DNA from: Deltaproteobacteria bacterium
GTDB lineage: Bacteria > Desulfobacterota > Desulfomonilia > UBA1062
Direction: 5' to 3'
Assembly (NCBI GenBank): GCA_029547185.1
Contig: JAKPPU010000035.1
Location: 18,372 to 82,371 of the forward strand
DNA length: 64,000 nucleotides
Each line of letters begins with the position of its first letter. Within the stretch, counting starts at the first letter, position 1. A program made the translations under genes and the position numbers. The notes under the pieces are model-generated. The model did no database searches and was not told where the DNA came from. It saw nothing but the letters and a program-made list of their open reading frames with translations. Shown one piece after another: positions 36,428 to 45,966 of this stretch.

Positions 36428-39400
36428 ATGTGGATCTCTGATACTTCGATCAAGAGGCCGGTCTTCGCCACCATGTTCATCCTTGCTCTGGTCGTGCTGG
36501 GAGTCGTGAGCTACTCCGAGATCGGCGTCGACCTCTTCCCCAAGGTGGATTTCCCCATCGTGAGCATAACGACGAAGCTCGTGGGCGCCAGCCCCGAGAT
36601 CATGGACATCGATGTCACGGACAAGATCGAGGAGGCGGTGAACACGATCAACGGCGTGAAGACGATCTCCTCCACGAGCATCGAGAGCGGCTCGAGCATC
36701 ATCGTGGAATTCGAGCTCGAGAGGGACATCGATCTCGCGGTGCAGGACGTGAGGGAGCAGATCGCCGCCATCCGTTCGAAACTCCCCGATGATATCGACG
36801 AGCCCGTCATCATGAAGGTCAACACCGACTCGAGCCCTGTCATGTGGATAGCCCTCACCGGGCAGAAATCCCAGCGGGAGCTCTCCACCTATGCCGACGA
36901 GGTGCTCAAGGAGCAGCTTCAAAGGGTCCAGGGCGTCGGCGCCCTCATGCTCGCCGGCCTCCAGAAAAGGCAGATCAGGATCTGGATCGACGCCGACAAG
37001 CTTCGCGCGTACGGAATCGCGCCGAGCGACATCGCCCTGGCACTGGGCAGGGAGAACATCGAGCTGCCCGGCGGCCGCATCGAGAGCACGACAAAGGAGT
37101 TCTCCATCAAGGTCAAGGGGAGCCTGAGAGATCTCTCCGAGTTCGATGACCTCATCGTGGCATACACCGGAGGAGCCCCGGTGAGGATCAGGGACATCGG
37201 GCGAGCCGAGGACGGGATGGAGGAGAGACGCTCCTACGCGAGGTTCAACGGCATTCCGTCCGTCGGGATCGGCATCCAGAAGCAGACGGGAACCAATACC
37301 GTCCAGGTCGTTGGCCGGGTCAAGGAAGAGCTCGACCGCATCCGCAAGACCCTGCCTCCGGGCATGGAGCTCAATATCGCCTTCGACCAGTCCAAGTTCA
37401 TCATCGATTCCATGCACCAGGTGAGGGAGCACCTCATCCTCGGCTCCATCCTCGCCGTAGTTGCGGTCTTCGTCTTCCTGAGGAACGTCCGGACTACCCT
37501 CATCAGCGCCGTGGCCCTGCCCGTCTCGATCATCTCCACCTTCACGCTCATGAGGGCGTTCGACTTCACGTTCAACAACCTCACCATGCTCGCCTTGACC
37601 CTGTCGGTGGGCATCCTCATCGATGACGCCATCATCGTCATCGAAAACATTTACCGCCACATCGAAGAGGGCATGAAGCCCCGGGAGGCCGCCGCCTTCG
37701 CCACTTCCGAGATCGGCCTCGCGGTCATGGCCACGACGATGGCCATCGTGGTCATCTTCCTGCCCGTGGCGTTCATGAAGGGGATCATCGGCAGGTTCTT
37801 CATGCAGTTCGCCCTGACCGTCGTGTTTTCCGTGCTCGTCTCGCTCCTGGTGTCGCTGACGTTGACCCCCATGCTTTCTTCGATCTTTCTCCACTCCAGG
37901 GAAGAGGTGTCACACGGCCTGAAGAAACGGGGGCCTCTCGACCGGATGGGAGAGATCTTCGAAAGGGCATACAAGAAGGTCGAAGGCGCATACCGGCCGA
38001 TCCTCGAGTTCAGCATAAACCACCGGGGGAGCGTGCTCATCGGTGCCCTGATCATCTTCTTTTTGAGCATGTACATGATCAGGTTCATGGGAAAGGAGTT
38101 CAAGCCCCAGGAAGACCAGAGCCAGTTCGTGGTGAGGATGGAAGCGCCCATCGACTACTCCCTCGAAAAAGCAGGAGAGATGTTCGCCCAGGCCGAGGCC
38201 GTTGTGAAGGCGAGGCCCGAGGCCAAGGCGGTCTTCTTTGCCCAGGGCTTGAGTCAGGGCGGCACGGGCCAGGTCAACAAGGCCGTCATGTTCACGCGCC
38301 TCTCCCCGCGGGCCGAACGGGAAAAGACCCAGCAGCAGATCATGGCCGAGCTCAGGAAGAGCCTGAACATGATCCCTGGCATGAAGACGACCATCGAGGA
38401 CGTCTCCATGCTGGGAGGGGGCTTGAGGAACCTTCCCGTTCAGTATGTCATCAGCGGCGGAACGTATGACGAGCTGAGGAAGTATACCAAGCAGATCGCC
38501 GCCGAGTTTGCCGGAACACCGGGCATCGTGGATGTGGATACCTCTCTCGAGGCGGGCAAGCCCGAGCTCGCGGTATACATCGACCGGGACAAGGCCTCGG
38601 ATCTGGGCCTGAGCGCAGCCTCGGTCGCAGAGGCGGTGAACCTCCTCATCAGCGGAGAGGTGGACATCACCAAGTTCAAGGACGAGGTCAAGGGCAGGAG
38701 GTACGACGTCCGCGTGCGCCTCAATCCGGAAAACAGGATGAACCCCGACGACATCGGCAGGCTCTACGTGAGGGCCGTCGACGGCAAGCTCGTGGAATTG
38801 AAGAACGTCGTCAGGATCGTGGAAGGGGGCGGACCGAGCAGCATCTCGCGCAGAGATCGACAGCGCTCGCTGTGGCTCTTCGCCAATCTCGAAGGCAAGC
38901 CCCTGGGGGCCGCGATGCAGGATCTCGACAGGATCTCCGCGAAAATCCTTCCGCCCGGATACACGACCAACTATGCGGGAGAGGCCGAGGAGATGGGCAA
39001 GTCCTTCAAGTACCTCATGTTCGCGATCATGCTCGGGATCCTCCTTGCCTACATGATCCTGGCATCCCAGTTCGAGAGCTTTCTCCATCCCATAACCGTC
39101 CTCCTCGCCATGCCTCTCTCCTTCATCGGCGCCTTCGGAGCGCTCCTCATCACGGGAAAGGCCATCAGCATCGTGAGCTTCATCGGGCTCATCCTCCTCA
39201 TGGGCCTCGTGAAGAAGAACTCGATCCTCCTCGTCGACTATACGAACACGCTCCGCGAGAGGGGCCTGTCGCGGCGGGAAGCCATCCTGCAGGCCGGACC
39301 CGTCAGGCTCAGACCCATCCTGATGACCACCTTCGCCATGGTGTTCGGCATGCTCCCGGTCGCCCTGGGCATAGGTGAAGGCTCCGACGTGAGGGCTCCC

Positions 39401-39589
39401 ATGGGCATCACGGTGATCGGAGGACTCCTTACCTCGCTCTTCCTCACACTCGCCGTGGTCCCTGCAGCCTACGACCTCTTCGACGACTGGAAGGAGCGGC
39501 TCCTGCGTTTCCTGAAACGGGGGCGCGGTGCGGACAAAAACGGCCGGGGGGATACCCGAGGGCCGGAAGAGAATGAGGTGGCACGATGA
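36428..39589 (+). CDS. RND multidrug efflux transporter (AcrB/MdtB-type)
   Basis: A 1053-residue HAE1-type RND pump with twelve helices. The proton-relay residues are present: DD in helix 4 (SVGILIDDAIIVIENIY) and K in helix 10 (MGLVKKNSILLVDY). Two large periplasmic porter domains lie between helices 1-2 and 7-8, with the opening SIKRPVFATMFILALVVLGVVSY. It is complete and should export hydrophobic or toxic compounds with the TolC and MFP encoded just before it. ATG start at 36428; it overlaps the following small gene by four bases (ATGA). Confidence 0.95.
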   Translation: MWISDTSIKRPVFATMFILALVVLGVVSYSEIGVDLFPKVDFPIVSITTKLVGASPEIMDIDVTDKIEEAVNTINGVKTISSTSIESGSSIIVEFELERDIDLAVQDVREQIAAIRSKLPDDIDEPVIMKVNTDSSPVMWIALTGQKSQRELSTYADEVLKEQLQRVQGVGALMLAGLQKRQIRIWIDADKLRAYGIAPSDIALALGRENIELPGGRIESTTKEFSIKVKGSLRDLSEFDDLIVAYTGGAPVRIRDIGRAEDGMEERRSYARFNGIPSVGIGIQKQTGTNTVQVVGRVKEELDRIRKTLPPGMELNIAFDQSKFIIDSMHQVREHLILGSILAVVAVFVFLRNVRTTLISAVALPVSIISTFTLMRAFDFTFNNLTMLALTLSVGILIDDAIIVIENIYRHIEEGMKPREAAAFATSEIGLAVMATTMAIVVIFLPVAFMKGIIGRFFMQFALTVVFSVLVSLLVSLTLTPMLSSIFLHSREEVSHGLKKRGPLDRMGEIFERAYKKVEGAYRPILEFSINHRGSVLIGALIIFFLSMYMIRFMGKEFKPQEDQSQFVVRMEAPIDYSLEKAGEMFAQAEAVVKARPEAKAVFFAQGLSQGGTGQVNKAVMFTRLSPRAEREKTQQQIMAELRKSLNMIPGMKTTIEDVSMLGGGLRNLPVQYVISGGTYDELRKYTKQIAAEFAGTPGIVDVDTSLEAGKPELAVYIDRDKASDLGLSAASVAEAVNLLISGEVDITKFKDEVKGRRYDVRVRLNPENRMNPDDIGRLYVRAVDGKLVELKNVVRIVEGGGPSSISRRDRQRSLWLFANLEGKPLGAAMQDLDRISAKILPPGYTTNYAGEAEEMGKSFKYLMFAIMLGILLAYMILASQFESFLHPITVLLAMPLSFIGAFGALLITGKAISIVSFIGLILLMGLVKKNSILLVDYTNTLRERGLSRREAILQAGPVRLRPILMTTFAMVFGMLPVALGIGEGSDVRAPMGITVIGGLLTSLFLTLAVVPAAYDLFDDWKERLLRFLKRGRGADKNGRGDTRGPEENEVAR

Positions 39590-39879
39590 AAATGGTCTTG
39601 GTGGTCTATTCACGGGCAGCGGATTACGATGTCCTCTCGACATTCAAACAGGCCGGGATCAGAGGCTATACAAAGCTCGAGAAGGCATTCGGAGAAGGGA
39701 CGGAGACTGAGCCGAAGCTCCATACGCATACCTGGCCGGGCGAAAACAATATGCTCTTCATCGCCCTCGAGGACGATTCAGCCCTGCCCGAGGTCATGGA
39801 CCTGGTGCGGAGGCTCAAGAAGGAGCACCCGCGGACCGGGATGAAGGCCTTCGTCCTTCCCATGGAAGAGATCATCTAG
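39586..39879 (+). CDS. PII/CutA-like small protein, end of the RND operon
   Basis: A 97-residue ferredoxin-like-fold protein: MKMVLVVYSRAADYDVLSTFKQAGIRGYTKLEKAFGEG, and MLFIALEDDSALPEVMDLVRRLKKEHP. It fits the PII/CutA-like superfamily of small trimeric proteins often attached to RND operons in anaerobes. The ATGA overlap with the pump gene means it is co-translated. The T-loop is short and lacks the uridylylated tyrosine motif of true GlnB. A role in sensing a small ligand or metal for the pump is inferred. Confidence 0.7.
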   Translation: MKMVLVVYSRAADYDVLSTFKQAGIRGYTKLEKAFGEGTETEPKLHTHTWPGENNMLFIALEDDSALPEVMDLVRRLKKEHPRTGMKAFVLPMEEII

Positions 39880-39891
39880 AGAGGGAACCCT

Positions 39892-41058
39892 TCACGGCCC
39901 GGGATAGGTGCTGAAAACGAGCCGCTTGAGCTCGAATGAAACCTCGCGGCAGTCGGGCGAGCTGTCGTACACGGGAGGTGCAACTGCGTAATTGCGGTAT
40001 GCCTCCGGGTTGTCCCCTGCCTCCCCTGCCTCGATCGCCCTGATGATATTGTAGGCCTCCCGCGCCGTTGCATAGTGCAGAAGGTAGTTCCGGCCGTCGT
40101 TGTATTCGGCTTCGAGGTAGCTCAGGATCGAATTCATGTTCGGGCCAAGCACGGCCTCGTGGTCCACGGCACCATGGGTGTGGGTCTTGACGAATACCCA
40201 GTTCGGCCTTCCCTTCACATGGATTCCCGCGCTTACCCACGAATCGACATGGCGTATGGCCATGGGCGCCATCCCTATCCTGTCTCCGACTATCCTCAAG
40301 GATGCCGCCCCGCCGCCGTTAAAGGAGGGAAAGAGCGGACCCTGAATCATCATCAGGCCGCCTTCCTGCAATCCTGCCGCCCTCACGGGCTTGCCCGTCC
40401 GGTGCGACTTTGGCCTGCCCGGCCTGCTGCGGGCATAGAATATGGAGTTTATCCTCAAGGGGTTCGATCTCCCCCGGGAAGGGAAGGTGAAATCGGCATA
40501 GCAGCCTGTCCTCTTCAGCACCGAGGTCTCATCGTCCACCCCGCAGAACCGGCCTCCCGATGAGTTGTTCAAGGCCCAGTCGCCGTGGATGAAGCCGAAC
40601 CGCTTGCTCCTGTTTTCCATGCCGAATATCCCGAAGCGGGAGTAGTCGGCTATGCATTGCCTGATGGTCTTCTCGAGGTTCGCTGCCGTATCGGGCCTCG
40701 TCTTCCCATGGTGGAGATGGAGCTCGATCTCGCCATACCCTTTCTCGCACAGGGAAACCAGCTTCTTCAAGTTTCCAAGCCGATGGTAGTGCGGAGGGAA
40801 GAACCAGGTCCTCCTGGCTCTATTGCCCGAAGAATCAAGATGGGCATCCGAGAGCCTCGGAAACTCTCTCAAGAGCAGATCGACCCTTTCACACTCGACT
40901 TTGGGCGAGGCGTTCCCGGTGCCCGGCTCATAGTGATCGACGGTGCAGAAGATGATATGGACCGGCTTCGGTATCTTCCTCATCTGATCGAAGAAATGCC
41001 TCATCGACCAGTGGGAAAGCACATACGATGAGAAAAAAACCTTCCAGATGAAGCTCAT
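39892..41058 (-). CDS. Polysaccharide deacetylase-like protein (NodB-fold), putative
   Basis: A 388-residue protein without signal peptide. It contains IIFCTVDHYEPG, ELHLHHGKTRPDT, FGFIHGDWALNNS and VKTHTHGAVDHEAVLG, a set of Asp/His motifs in the order expected for a NodB/polysaccharide-deacetylase-like (TIM-barrel) fold: metal residues in FCTVDHYEPG and the HLHHG pair, and a late HTHG. It starts MSFIWKVFFSSYVLSHWS. The exact family is not certain and the catalytic residues are only guessed. An unknown protein gene lies 91 bases away in the same direction. Confidence 0.55.
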   Translation of the reverse strand: MSFIWKVFFSSYVLSHWSMRHFFDQMRKIPKPVHIIFCTVDHYEPGTGNASPKVECERVDLLLREFPRLSDAHLDSSGNRARRTWFFPPHYHRLGNLKKLVSLCEKGYGEIELHLHHGKTRPDTAANLEKTIRQCIADYSRFGIFGMENRSKRFGFIHGDWALNNSSGGRFCGVDDETSVLKRTGCYADFTFPSRGRSNPLRINSIFYARSRPGRPKSHRTGKPVRAAGLQEGGLMMIQGPLFPSFNGGGAASLRIVGDRIGMAPMAIRHVDSWVSAGIHVKGRPNWVFVKTHTHGAVDHEAVLGPNMNSILSYLEAEYNDGRNYLLHYATAREAYNIIRAIEAGEAGDNPEAYRNYAVAPPVYDSSPDCREVSFELKRLVFSTYPGP

Positions 41059-41148
41059 CGATTACCCTCCTCCCCTCATGTACAGAGGGGGCATTCGCGC
41101 GGGTTTCGATGCTCGGTGAACAGAATGTGAAGATCGGGGTGAACAAAC

Positions 41149-42084
41149 CTACTGAATCAGGCCTTTCTCCTTATCTGCCCAGCTTATGAGACTCCTCCTC
41201 GACCACATCCCTATGTACTCCTTCGGGATGTACTTCCCTCTCTCATAGAGCTGCTTCCTCGTCGGGGATTTGTAAACGGCATCCTGGATCGAGCTCACGG
41301 CAGGGGCAAGATAGAATATCTTTCCTCCGCTCTGGTAGACGAGATGCCTCACATAGCAGAGCTTGGGGCTGATCTTTTCGAGCTGGGGATCGATGAACCA
41401 GCTGATTCCGAATGCCCCTTTCACCTGGGGATTCATTTTCAGGATGTCCGCACATCTCAGGAGGAAGACCTTCCAGCCCTGGGCATTGAATTCCGCCATC
41501 AGGTGTGGATCGTGCGAATCCGTGTGCATGCTGTAGAGAGGATTCACCCCCTTCAGGTCAAAGATGAGGAACTTGAGGGCCTCGATGAACTGGGACCTGA
41601 CATCCTTGAAAAGGAAATTGACCGGCAGGGACGAGAGGCTGATCTTCTGCACCCCGGCCGGGATCAGCCTCAGGCTGCAGACCCCGAGCTCTTTGAGGAA
41701 CTTGTCGTCGGGATACATATAGAACCCTGCCGGGTTTTCGTTGTTTTCGATCTCCCTCGCGATCCGCTGGAAATTCAGCACATAAAATCCCTTGACTTCA
41801 TCGGTGACCTGGAGATGATCCAGCTTGTCGAGGGCCTTTCCCATGAGATCGAGCAGGAGGCATTTGTTGTAGAGCTCCAGGACGTGGCCATTGCTGTTCA
41901 TCAGTACGGCGTCACACAGCTGCTTTACCTCGGGACTGACATACGCATAGTTGGCCAGCCTCGGATATCGGGCAATAAGCCCGGAATATCTCTCCAAAGG
42001 AAAATCATTGAGAAGCTTCGGGCTTGCAGATTGAATCTGCCTCTCTATCTTCGTTTTTAAGGTACGGATTGTTTCTCTGTTCAT
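41149..42084 (-). CDS. Unknown protein next to the deacetylase-like gene
   Basis: A 311-residue soluble protein without recognised domain, mostly helical, with YKCLLLDLMGKALDKLDHLQV-like segments and conserved-looking blocks PAGFYMYPDDKFLKELGVCSLRLIP, THTDSHDPHLMAEFNAQGW (here MHTDSHDPHLM) and FGISWFIDPQLEKISPKLCYVRHLVYQSGG. It ends SRRSLISWADKEKGLIQ. These fragments resemble conserved hypothetical proteins that pair with sugar- or carbohydrate-modifying genes. Function unknown. Confidence 0.65.
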   Translation of the reverse strand: MNRETIRTLKTKIERQIQSASPKLLNDFPLERYSGLIARYPRLANYAYVSPEVKQLCDAVLMNSNGHVLELYNKCLLLDLMGKALDKLDHLQVTDEVKGFYVLNFQRIAREIENNENPAGFYMYPDDKFLKELGVCSLRLIPAGVQKISLSSLPVNFLFKDVRSQFIEALKFLIFDLKGVNPLYSMHTDSHDPHLMAEFNAQGWKVFLLRCADILKMNPQVKGAFGISWFIDPQLEKISPKLCYVRHLVYQSGGKIFYLAPAVSSIQDAVYKSPTRKQLYERGKYIPKEYIGMWSRRSLISWADKEKGLIQ

Positions 42085-42249
42085 TCGGCTATAACCTCAC
42101 AGTCATTTTTAAAGAAGGGCAGGAGCCACCTAGATAGATAGGTATTGGCTTCACCCCTTGAATCAATACCGTCAGCGCCTTGAACAGCGTTGCCTTTGCG
42201 CGGCCCGTACAGCCGGTCAAAAGCCATGTTGCCCTGGGATTCGCTGCCA

Positions 42250-42277
42250 TTGATTTATGCCACGCAGTCCCTACTAT
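42250..42277 (+). promoter_or_regulatory. Possible promoter of the universal stress protein gene
   Basis: TTGATT (42250-42255), 16-base spacer, TACTAT (42272-42277), 60 bases before the ATG. Confidence 0.35.
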
Positions 42278-42337
42278 AAGGACCAGACCACAGGGCCGGT
42301 ACATCATTGGAGAAATAGAGAAAGGAGGGTGGAAGCC

Positions 42338-42787
42338 ATGTTCGAACCGAAAAAGATACTCGTTCCGACCGACTTTTCGGAACACTCGGATAAGGCTTTA
42401 CGAGAGGCGGTCGGCATCGCGGAGAAATACAACTCGAAGATCTATCTCCTGCACGTAATCGACAAGGGTGTCCAGCAGTGCGTCGCCGACTACTGTCTGT
42501 CGCAGGAGGTGATGGAAGAGCTGACTCATGAAAGCATCACCAAATCCAGGGAGATGATGGCGGACGAGGTATCGAAGGTCGCAAAGAATGCACCTGTTGA
42601 AATCGAGTTCGACATCAAGAAGGGCGTTCCCTACGATGAGATCCTCAAAGAGCAGGATGAAAAGGGAATCGATCTCATCGTCATCGCGTCCCACGGCAGG
42701 ACAGGCCTCATAGGCCATATGCTCGGGAACGTCGCGGACAGGGTGACCGAAAAGGCGAGATCAGAGGTCCTGCTTGTCAGGGCCTGA
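42338..42787 (+). CDS. Universal stress protein (UspA family)
   Basis: A 149-residue single Usp domain. KILVPTDFSEHSDKALREAVGIA is the usual opening. The nucleotide-binding motif is ASHGRTGLIGHMLGNV, with A and N at positions where ATP-binding Usps have G and S/T; this is common in the UspA group. An insert with two cysteines, QQCVADYCLSQE, lies after VIDKG. The ATG follows AAAGGAGGGTGGAAGCC. Expected to be induced under growth arrest or stress. Confidence 0.92.
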   Translation: MFEPKKILVPTDFSEHSDKALREAVGIAEKYNSKIYLLHVIDKGVQQCVADYCLSQEVMEELTHESITKSREMMADEVSKVAKNAPVEIEFDIKKGVPYDEILKEQDEKGIDLIVIASHGRTGLIGHMLGNVADRVTEKARSEVLLVRA

Positions 42788-42804
42788 AGCGGTGAAAAGC
42801 TTTA

Positions 42805-42835
42805 CACCTGCGGCACAGCCCCCGGGCCGCAGGTG
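42805..42835. terminator. Hairpin between usp and the convergent minus-strand genes
   Basis: A ten-base-pair stem CACCTGCGGC (42805-42814) / GCCGCAGGTG (42826-42835) with no T-run on either side. It lies between two convergent stop codons and could act in both directions. Confidence 0.5.
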
Positions 42836-42845
42836 CCGCAAGACC

Positions 42846-43667
42846 TCATCTGCTCCATGGGTTTGCAGGTGAATGAAACCGCACCCTGTAAGAGAAGGCA
42901 GGCATCGGGCACTCTATGGCCAGACCTGCCCAGTTGAGCCCGGCCCCGACCTCCCTGCCGCAGAAGACGGCATATCGATCAGCAGCCTCCCCCTCTCCGG
43001 GGGAGAGGGAGAGTCCGATGCCAAGTGAAGGGCTCTCGAATACCGCATCGAACGTGGTTTCATCCCAGGCGGGAATCCTTGAACCTTCACAGAGACGCTC
43101 CCCCATCCTGAGACGGGTAAACCTCCTCCCGTCGCATTCATTGAGAACGATAAGCCTTCCCCTGCCCTCGAGGGATGCGGCATCGATGGAGACGCGTACC
43201 CCTCCGTCGCATGCTTCGTACCTCGAGAGGCAGCGTCCCCTGTCCTCCTCTGTTGCCATTTCGCTCCTGATCCGCAGGAGCGGGAAAACCGCCTCGCGCA
43301 GCCCGAGCAGGCCATGCTGGAGGCGAGCCCTCTTCATGTACTGCTCCACAACGTGCTCGGCCATCCAACCGAACCATTCCGGAATCCTGCTCTTTCCCAG
43401 ATACCATACAATCACCCTGTCCATCCGGAAGGTCTTTTCGATGACCGAAGGGCCTGCTTTCCGGGCCGATGAGAGCGAAGGGAAAAATGTCCGGGCTTTC
43501 GTCTTCAACACCGGAAGGCCCACCCCTGCCGACTCTCCTGCACAGGCTACACCCCTGAAAGCCGGGAACATGCCCTTGCCCATGCCGGAAGTCTTGCCCT
43601 CGTGACGGCAGGGATCATGGAGCAGGGAAAGCTCCGGTGATATCCTGATCTCGAGCCTGTTTCTCAT
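42846..43667 (-). CDS. Unknown protein translationally coupled to a radical SAM enzyme
   Basis: A 273-residue protein. Its ATG (43667) overlaps the stop of the radical SAM gene by four bases (ATGA). Features: cysteine-bearing N-terminal part (HDPCRHEGK, FRGVACAGES), a helical centre (PEWFGWMAEHVVEQYMKRARLQHG), and a beta-rich C-terminal half (GVRVSIDAASLEGRGRLIVLNEC, TFDAVFESPSLGIGLSLSPGEG, AVFCGREVGAGL). The RIVWYLGKSRIPEWF region looks like a conserved family piece. No match to a known family is claimed. It may be the substrate or partner of the enzyme. Confidence 0.6.
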   Translation of the reverse strand: MRNRLEIRISPELSLLHDPCRHEGKTSGMGKGMFPAFRGVACAGESAGVGLPVLKTKARTFFPSLSSARKAGPSVIEKTFRMDRVIVWYLGKSRIPEWFGWMAEHVVEQYMKRARLQHGLLGLREAVFPLLRIRSEMATEEDRGRCLSRYEACDGGVRVSIDAASLEGRGRLIVLNECDGRRFTRLRMGERLCEGSRIPAWDETTFDAVFESPSLGIGLSLSPGEGEAADRYAVFCGREVGAGLNWAGLAIECPMPAFSYRVRFHSPANPWSR

Positions 43668-44992
43668 GGGGAGCTCCGGCTCGTTATGCCCGGTTTCTTT
43701 CCGGCGGTGAAGAGCGCATAGGTCTCTTCGATTCTCTTGTGCAGGTATTCCTGGTCGAAGTCCGATTCATAAACGAGCCTGTTCTCGCTCTCGTATCTCC
43801 AGTCCGCGTCGGCCTGAAGGCCCGATATCCTCTTCGCGAGCTCCGTGTCGGGGAGAGGAAACGGTATGGTAAACGAAATCTCATCCAGGGGAAGCGTCAG
43901 TGACCACCGGAGCGTGGTTTCGATGGTTTCGCGGCTCTCTCCGGGATAGCCCACCATGAAGAAGCCCGCCGTCTCGATGCCGCACCGGGAGAAGAGATCC
44001 AGGGTGCGCTCGGCAGACTCGACCGTCGTGTTCTTGTTCATGAGCTTGAGAACGTCGTTGCTTCCCGATTCCAGGCCGAAGAAAACCTTCTTGCACCCCG
44101 CTTCCCTCATGAGCGCTGCGTCTTCGGGAGTTATGCCGTCGGAGCGGGAAAGGCAGGTCCACCTCATTCCGGGATTCTCCCGGATCATCCTCCGGCAGAA
44201 AGCCCGGACGTGGCCTGGGTCGAGGGTGAAGCAGTCGTCCCCGATCCACAGCCCGTCATACCCGAAGGACCTGATGCTGCGTATCTCCTCCATGATGCGG
44301 TCCATGCTCCGTCTGCGGAAGTACCTGCCGAAGATGGGCTTCGAGCAGAACTCACATGTGTGAGGACATCCGTAGGTGGTCATGATGCAGGCAGGCGAGA
44401 ATCCCTCCCGGTCCTCCCAGGCCTTCTGGTAGCGGGAATGGGGGAAGTCGCTGCGGTCCGGGATGGGCAGGCTGTCCATGCCTTCTTCATCGATCGCCTG
44501 CGCAGGTGTCCGGAGGAGCATCCCGCTGCCGGGATCGACGGCATGGAGCCCGGGATAACGGTGGTGACGCCGGAGAACTTCCCTTAAGGACGCGGACGCG
44601 AGACAGTCGCTGCAGAACAGGGGAAAGGACCGGGCAGCCTCGCCCCTGAATACGATGTCGAAATCCCGGTCGAAGCTCTCCGGCCTCACCGTGGGAAGGG
44701 GACCTCCGCAGACGAGGACGGCATCAGGGATGTCCTGCCTGATCTTCCGCGCGAGCATGAGGGCGTTCCCGACCATGGTGAGCATGATGTAGATGCCTAT
44801 GATCCTCGGCTGACGGATCACCAGGTCGGGGATGCACCCGTCGATCTCCTCAAAGGTCAGGTCCCTGACGATGACATCCATGCCGGCCTGCCGCAGGACC
44901 GCACTCAGGTGGGCGATCCCCAGCGGATGAAAGGGCATCGTATGCCTGGAATGCTGGTATGTATGGGGATAGAGGAGCGCGATATCCGACAT
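43664..44992 (-). CDS. B12-binding radical SAM enzyme
   Basis: A 442-residue class B radical SAM protein. Residues 1-140 form a cobalamin-binding Rossmann-type domain (LYPHTYQHSRHTMPFHPLGIAHLSAVL, IIGIYIMLTMVGNA). Residues about 200-430 are the radical SAM core with TTYGCPHTCEFCSKP (CxxxCxxC), followed by WIGDDCFTLD, GLESGSNDVL and MVGYPGES. Such enzymes usually methylate unreactive carbons or modify lipids, antibiotics or hopanoids. The gene directly couples by overlap to the unknown protein gene downstream. The product is therefore not predictable. Confidence 0.92.
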   Translation of the reverse strand: MSDIALLYPHTYQHSRHTMPFHPLGIAHLSAVLRQAGMDVIVRDLTFEEIDGCIPDLVIRQPRIIGIYIMLTMVGNALMLARKIRQDIPDAVLVCGGPLPTVRPESFDRDFDIVFRGEAARSFPLFCSDCLASASLREVLRRHHRYPGLHAVDPGSGMLLRTPAQAIDEEGMDSLPIPDRSDFPHSRYQKAWEDREGFSPACIMTTYGCPHTCEFCSKPIFGRYFRRRSMDRIMEEIRSIRSFGYDGLWIGDDCFTLDPGHVRAFCRRMIRENPGMRWTCLSRSDGITPEDAALMREAGCKKVFFGLESGSNDVLKLMNKNTTVESAERTLDLFSRCGIETAGFFMVGYPGESRETIETTLRWSLTLPLDEISFTIPFPLPDTELAKRISGLQADADWRYESENRLVYESDFDQEYLHKRIEETYALFTAGKKPGITSRSSP

Positions 44993-45238
44993 CTTCCTTT
45001 GGATTTATTATAGGAGAGCGCGGGGGCCGAATCAAACGGCCGGCTTTTCTTGATTTCCCCAAACGATCTCGTATCTATATCATTGTAAAAAGTGAGCTCT
45101 CATGGCCTTGACAGTCCCATGTCCCGTGTATGTGTTGCATAAGCCTTCTATGTGTATTGTTTGACCTTAACATTTGACGGAATGATCTGTGGGATGAGTT
45201 CAAGGATTATGAGGCTTCAGGACGAGAAAGGAGTAAGG

Positions 45239-45562
45239 ATGAATATTTACATAGGCAATTTGTCCCGTGATGTCACCGAAGATGATCTGCGCCATGCCTT
45301 TGAGGCCTTTGGTGAGGTCTCATCTTCGAATGTGATCAAAGACAGATTCAGTGGCGAATCCAAAGGGTTTGGATTCGTGGAAATGCCTTCCAAGGAAGAA
45401 GCCCAGAACGCCATTCAGTCCCTTAACGGAAAGGAGATGAAGGGCAGGAATCTTACCGTGAACGAGGCCAGGCCCCGTACTGAAGGCCACCGGGGCGGCG
45501 GAAGACCCGGTGGTGGAAGGCCCGGCGGCGGCGGAAGGCCGGGCGGCGGTCGTCGCTATTAG
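45239..45562 (+). CDS. Small RRM RNA-binding protein with glycine-rich tail
   Basis: A 107-residue protein: one RRM (residues 1-82) with RNP2 NIYIGNL and RNP1 KGFGFVEM, then GGGRPGGG repeats of R and G (about 90-107), an RGG-like tail. It is the rbp-type (cyanobacterial cold-shock RNA-binding) family common in bacteria. The RNP1 phenylalanines that stack on RNA are in place. ATG follows AAAGGAGTAAGG. Single gene. Confidence 0.93.
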   Translation: MNIYIGNLSRDVTEDDLRHAFEAFGEVSSSNVIKDRFSGESKGFGFVEMPSKEEAQNAIQSLNGKEMKGRNLTVNEARPRTEGHRGGGRPGGGRPGGGGRPGGGRRY

Positions 45563-45966
45563 GAAGCAGCCGTCTATGGAATGCAGTATTCACCTGGCAA
45601 TGCATTCCGCCTGCAGCAGCTGCAAAGCAAACGGCCGGTCTCATGCTCGAAGAAGACGTGCCGGCCTTTACAAACCCGCTCCTGTCCCGGAGGAAAGACA
45701 GGCTTCATAATGTCCCTATCCCCTTAATCACTTACTTCCGTTCATGAGACAACCTCATCTTCAGTCTCCTTGTCCTTCCGGCTTACTCTCCAAGGAGGGG
45801 TCTATCCCTCTGGCCGCCGGGGATGCCCCCATCTTCCGGCAGGGGATGGGTGCACGTACACATCCGGAGTAAGCTTCGACAATTTCCTCCTGCCCGATCT
45901 GTTTGATTAATCTGAAAAAATATTCTATGAGAAGCCTCACAGGCTTATACTCGTGAAGACAAGGGC
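45563..45966. other. Intergenic region upstream of mtgA
   Basis: 404 bases with no gene seen. At the right end an inverted repeat AAGCCT-CAC-AGGCTT (45933-45947) overlaps a -10-like TATACT (45947-45952), 15 bases before the mtgA ATG, which may be a regulated promoter. The -35 is weak. Confidence 0.4.

Noticed and set aside
36353..37894. 513-codon minus-strand frame opposite the RND pump
   Set aside because: Histidine/aspartate-rich antisense shadow of the RND transporter coding strand.
37910..39643. 577-codon minus-strand frame opposite the RND pump
   Set aside because: Same shadow effect; no start context or domain.
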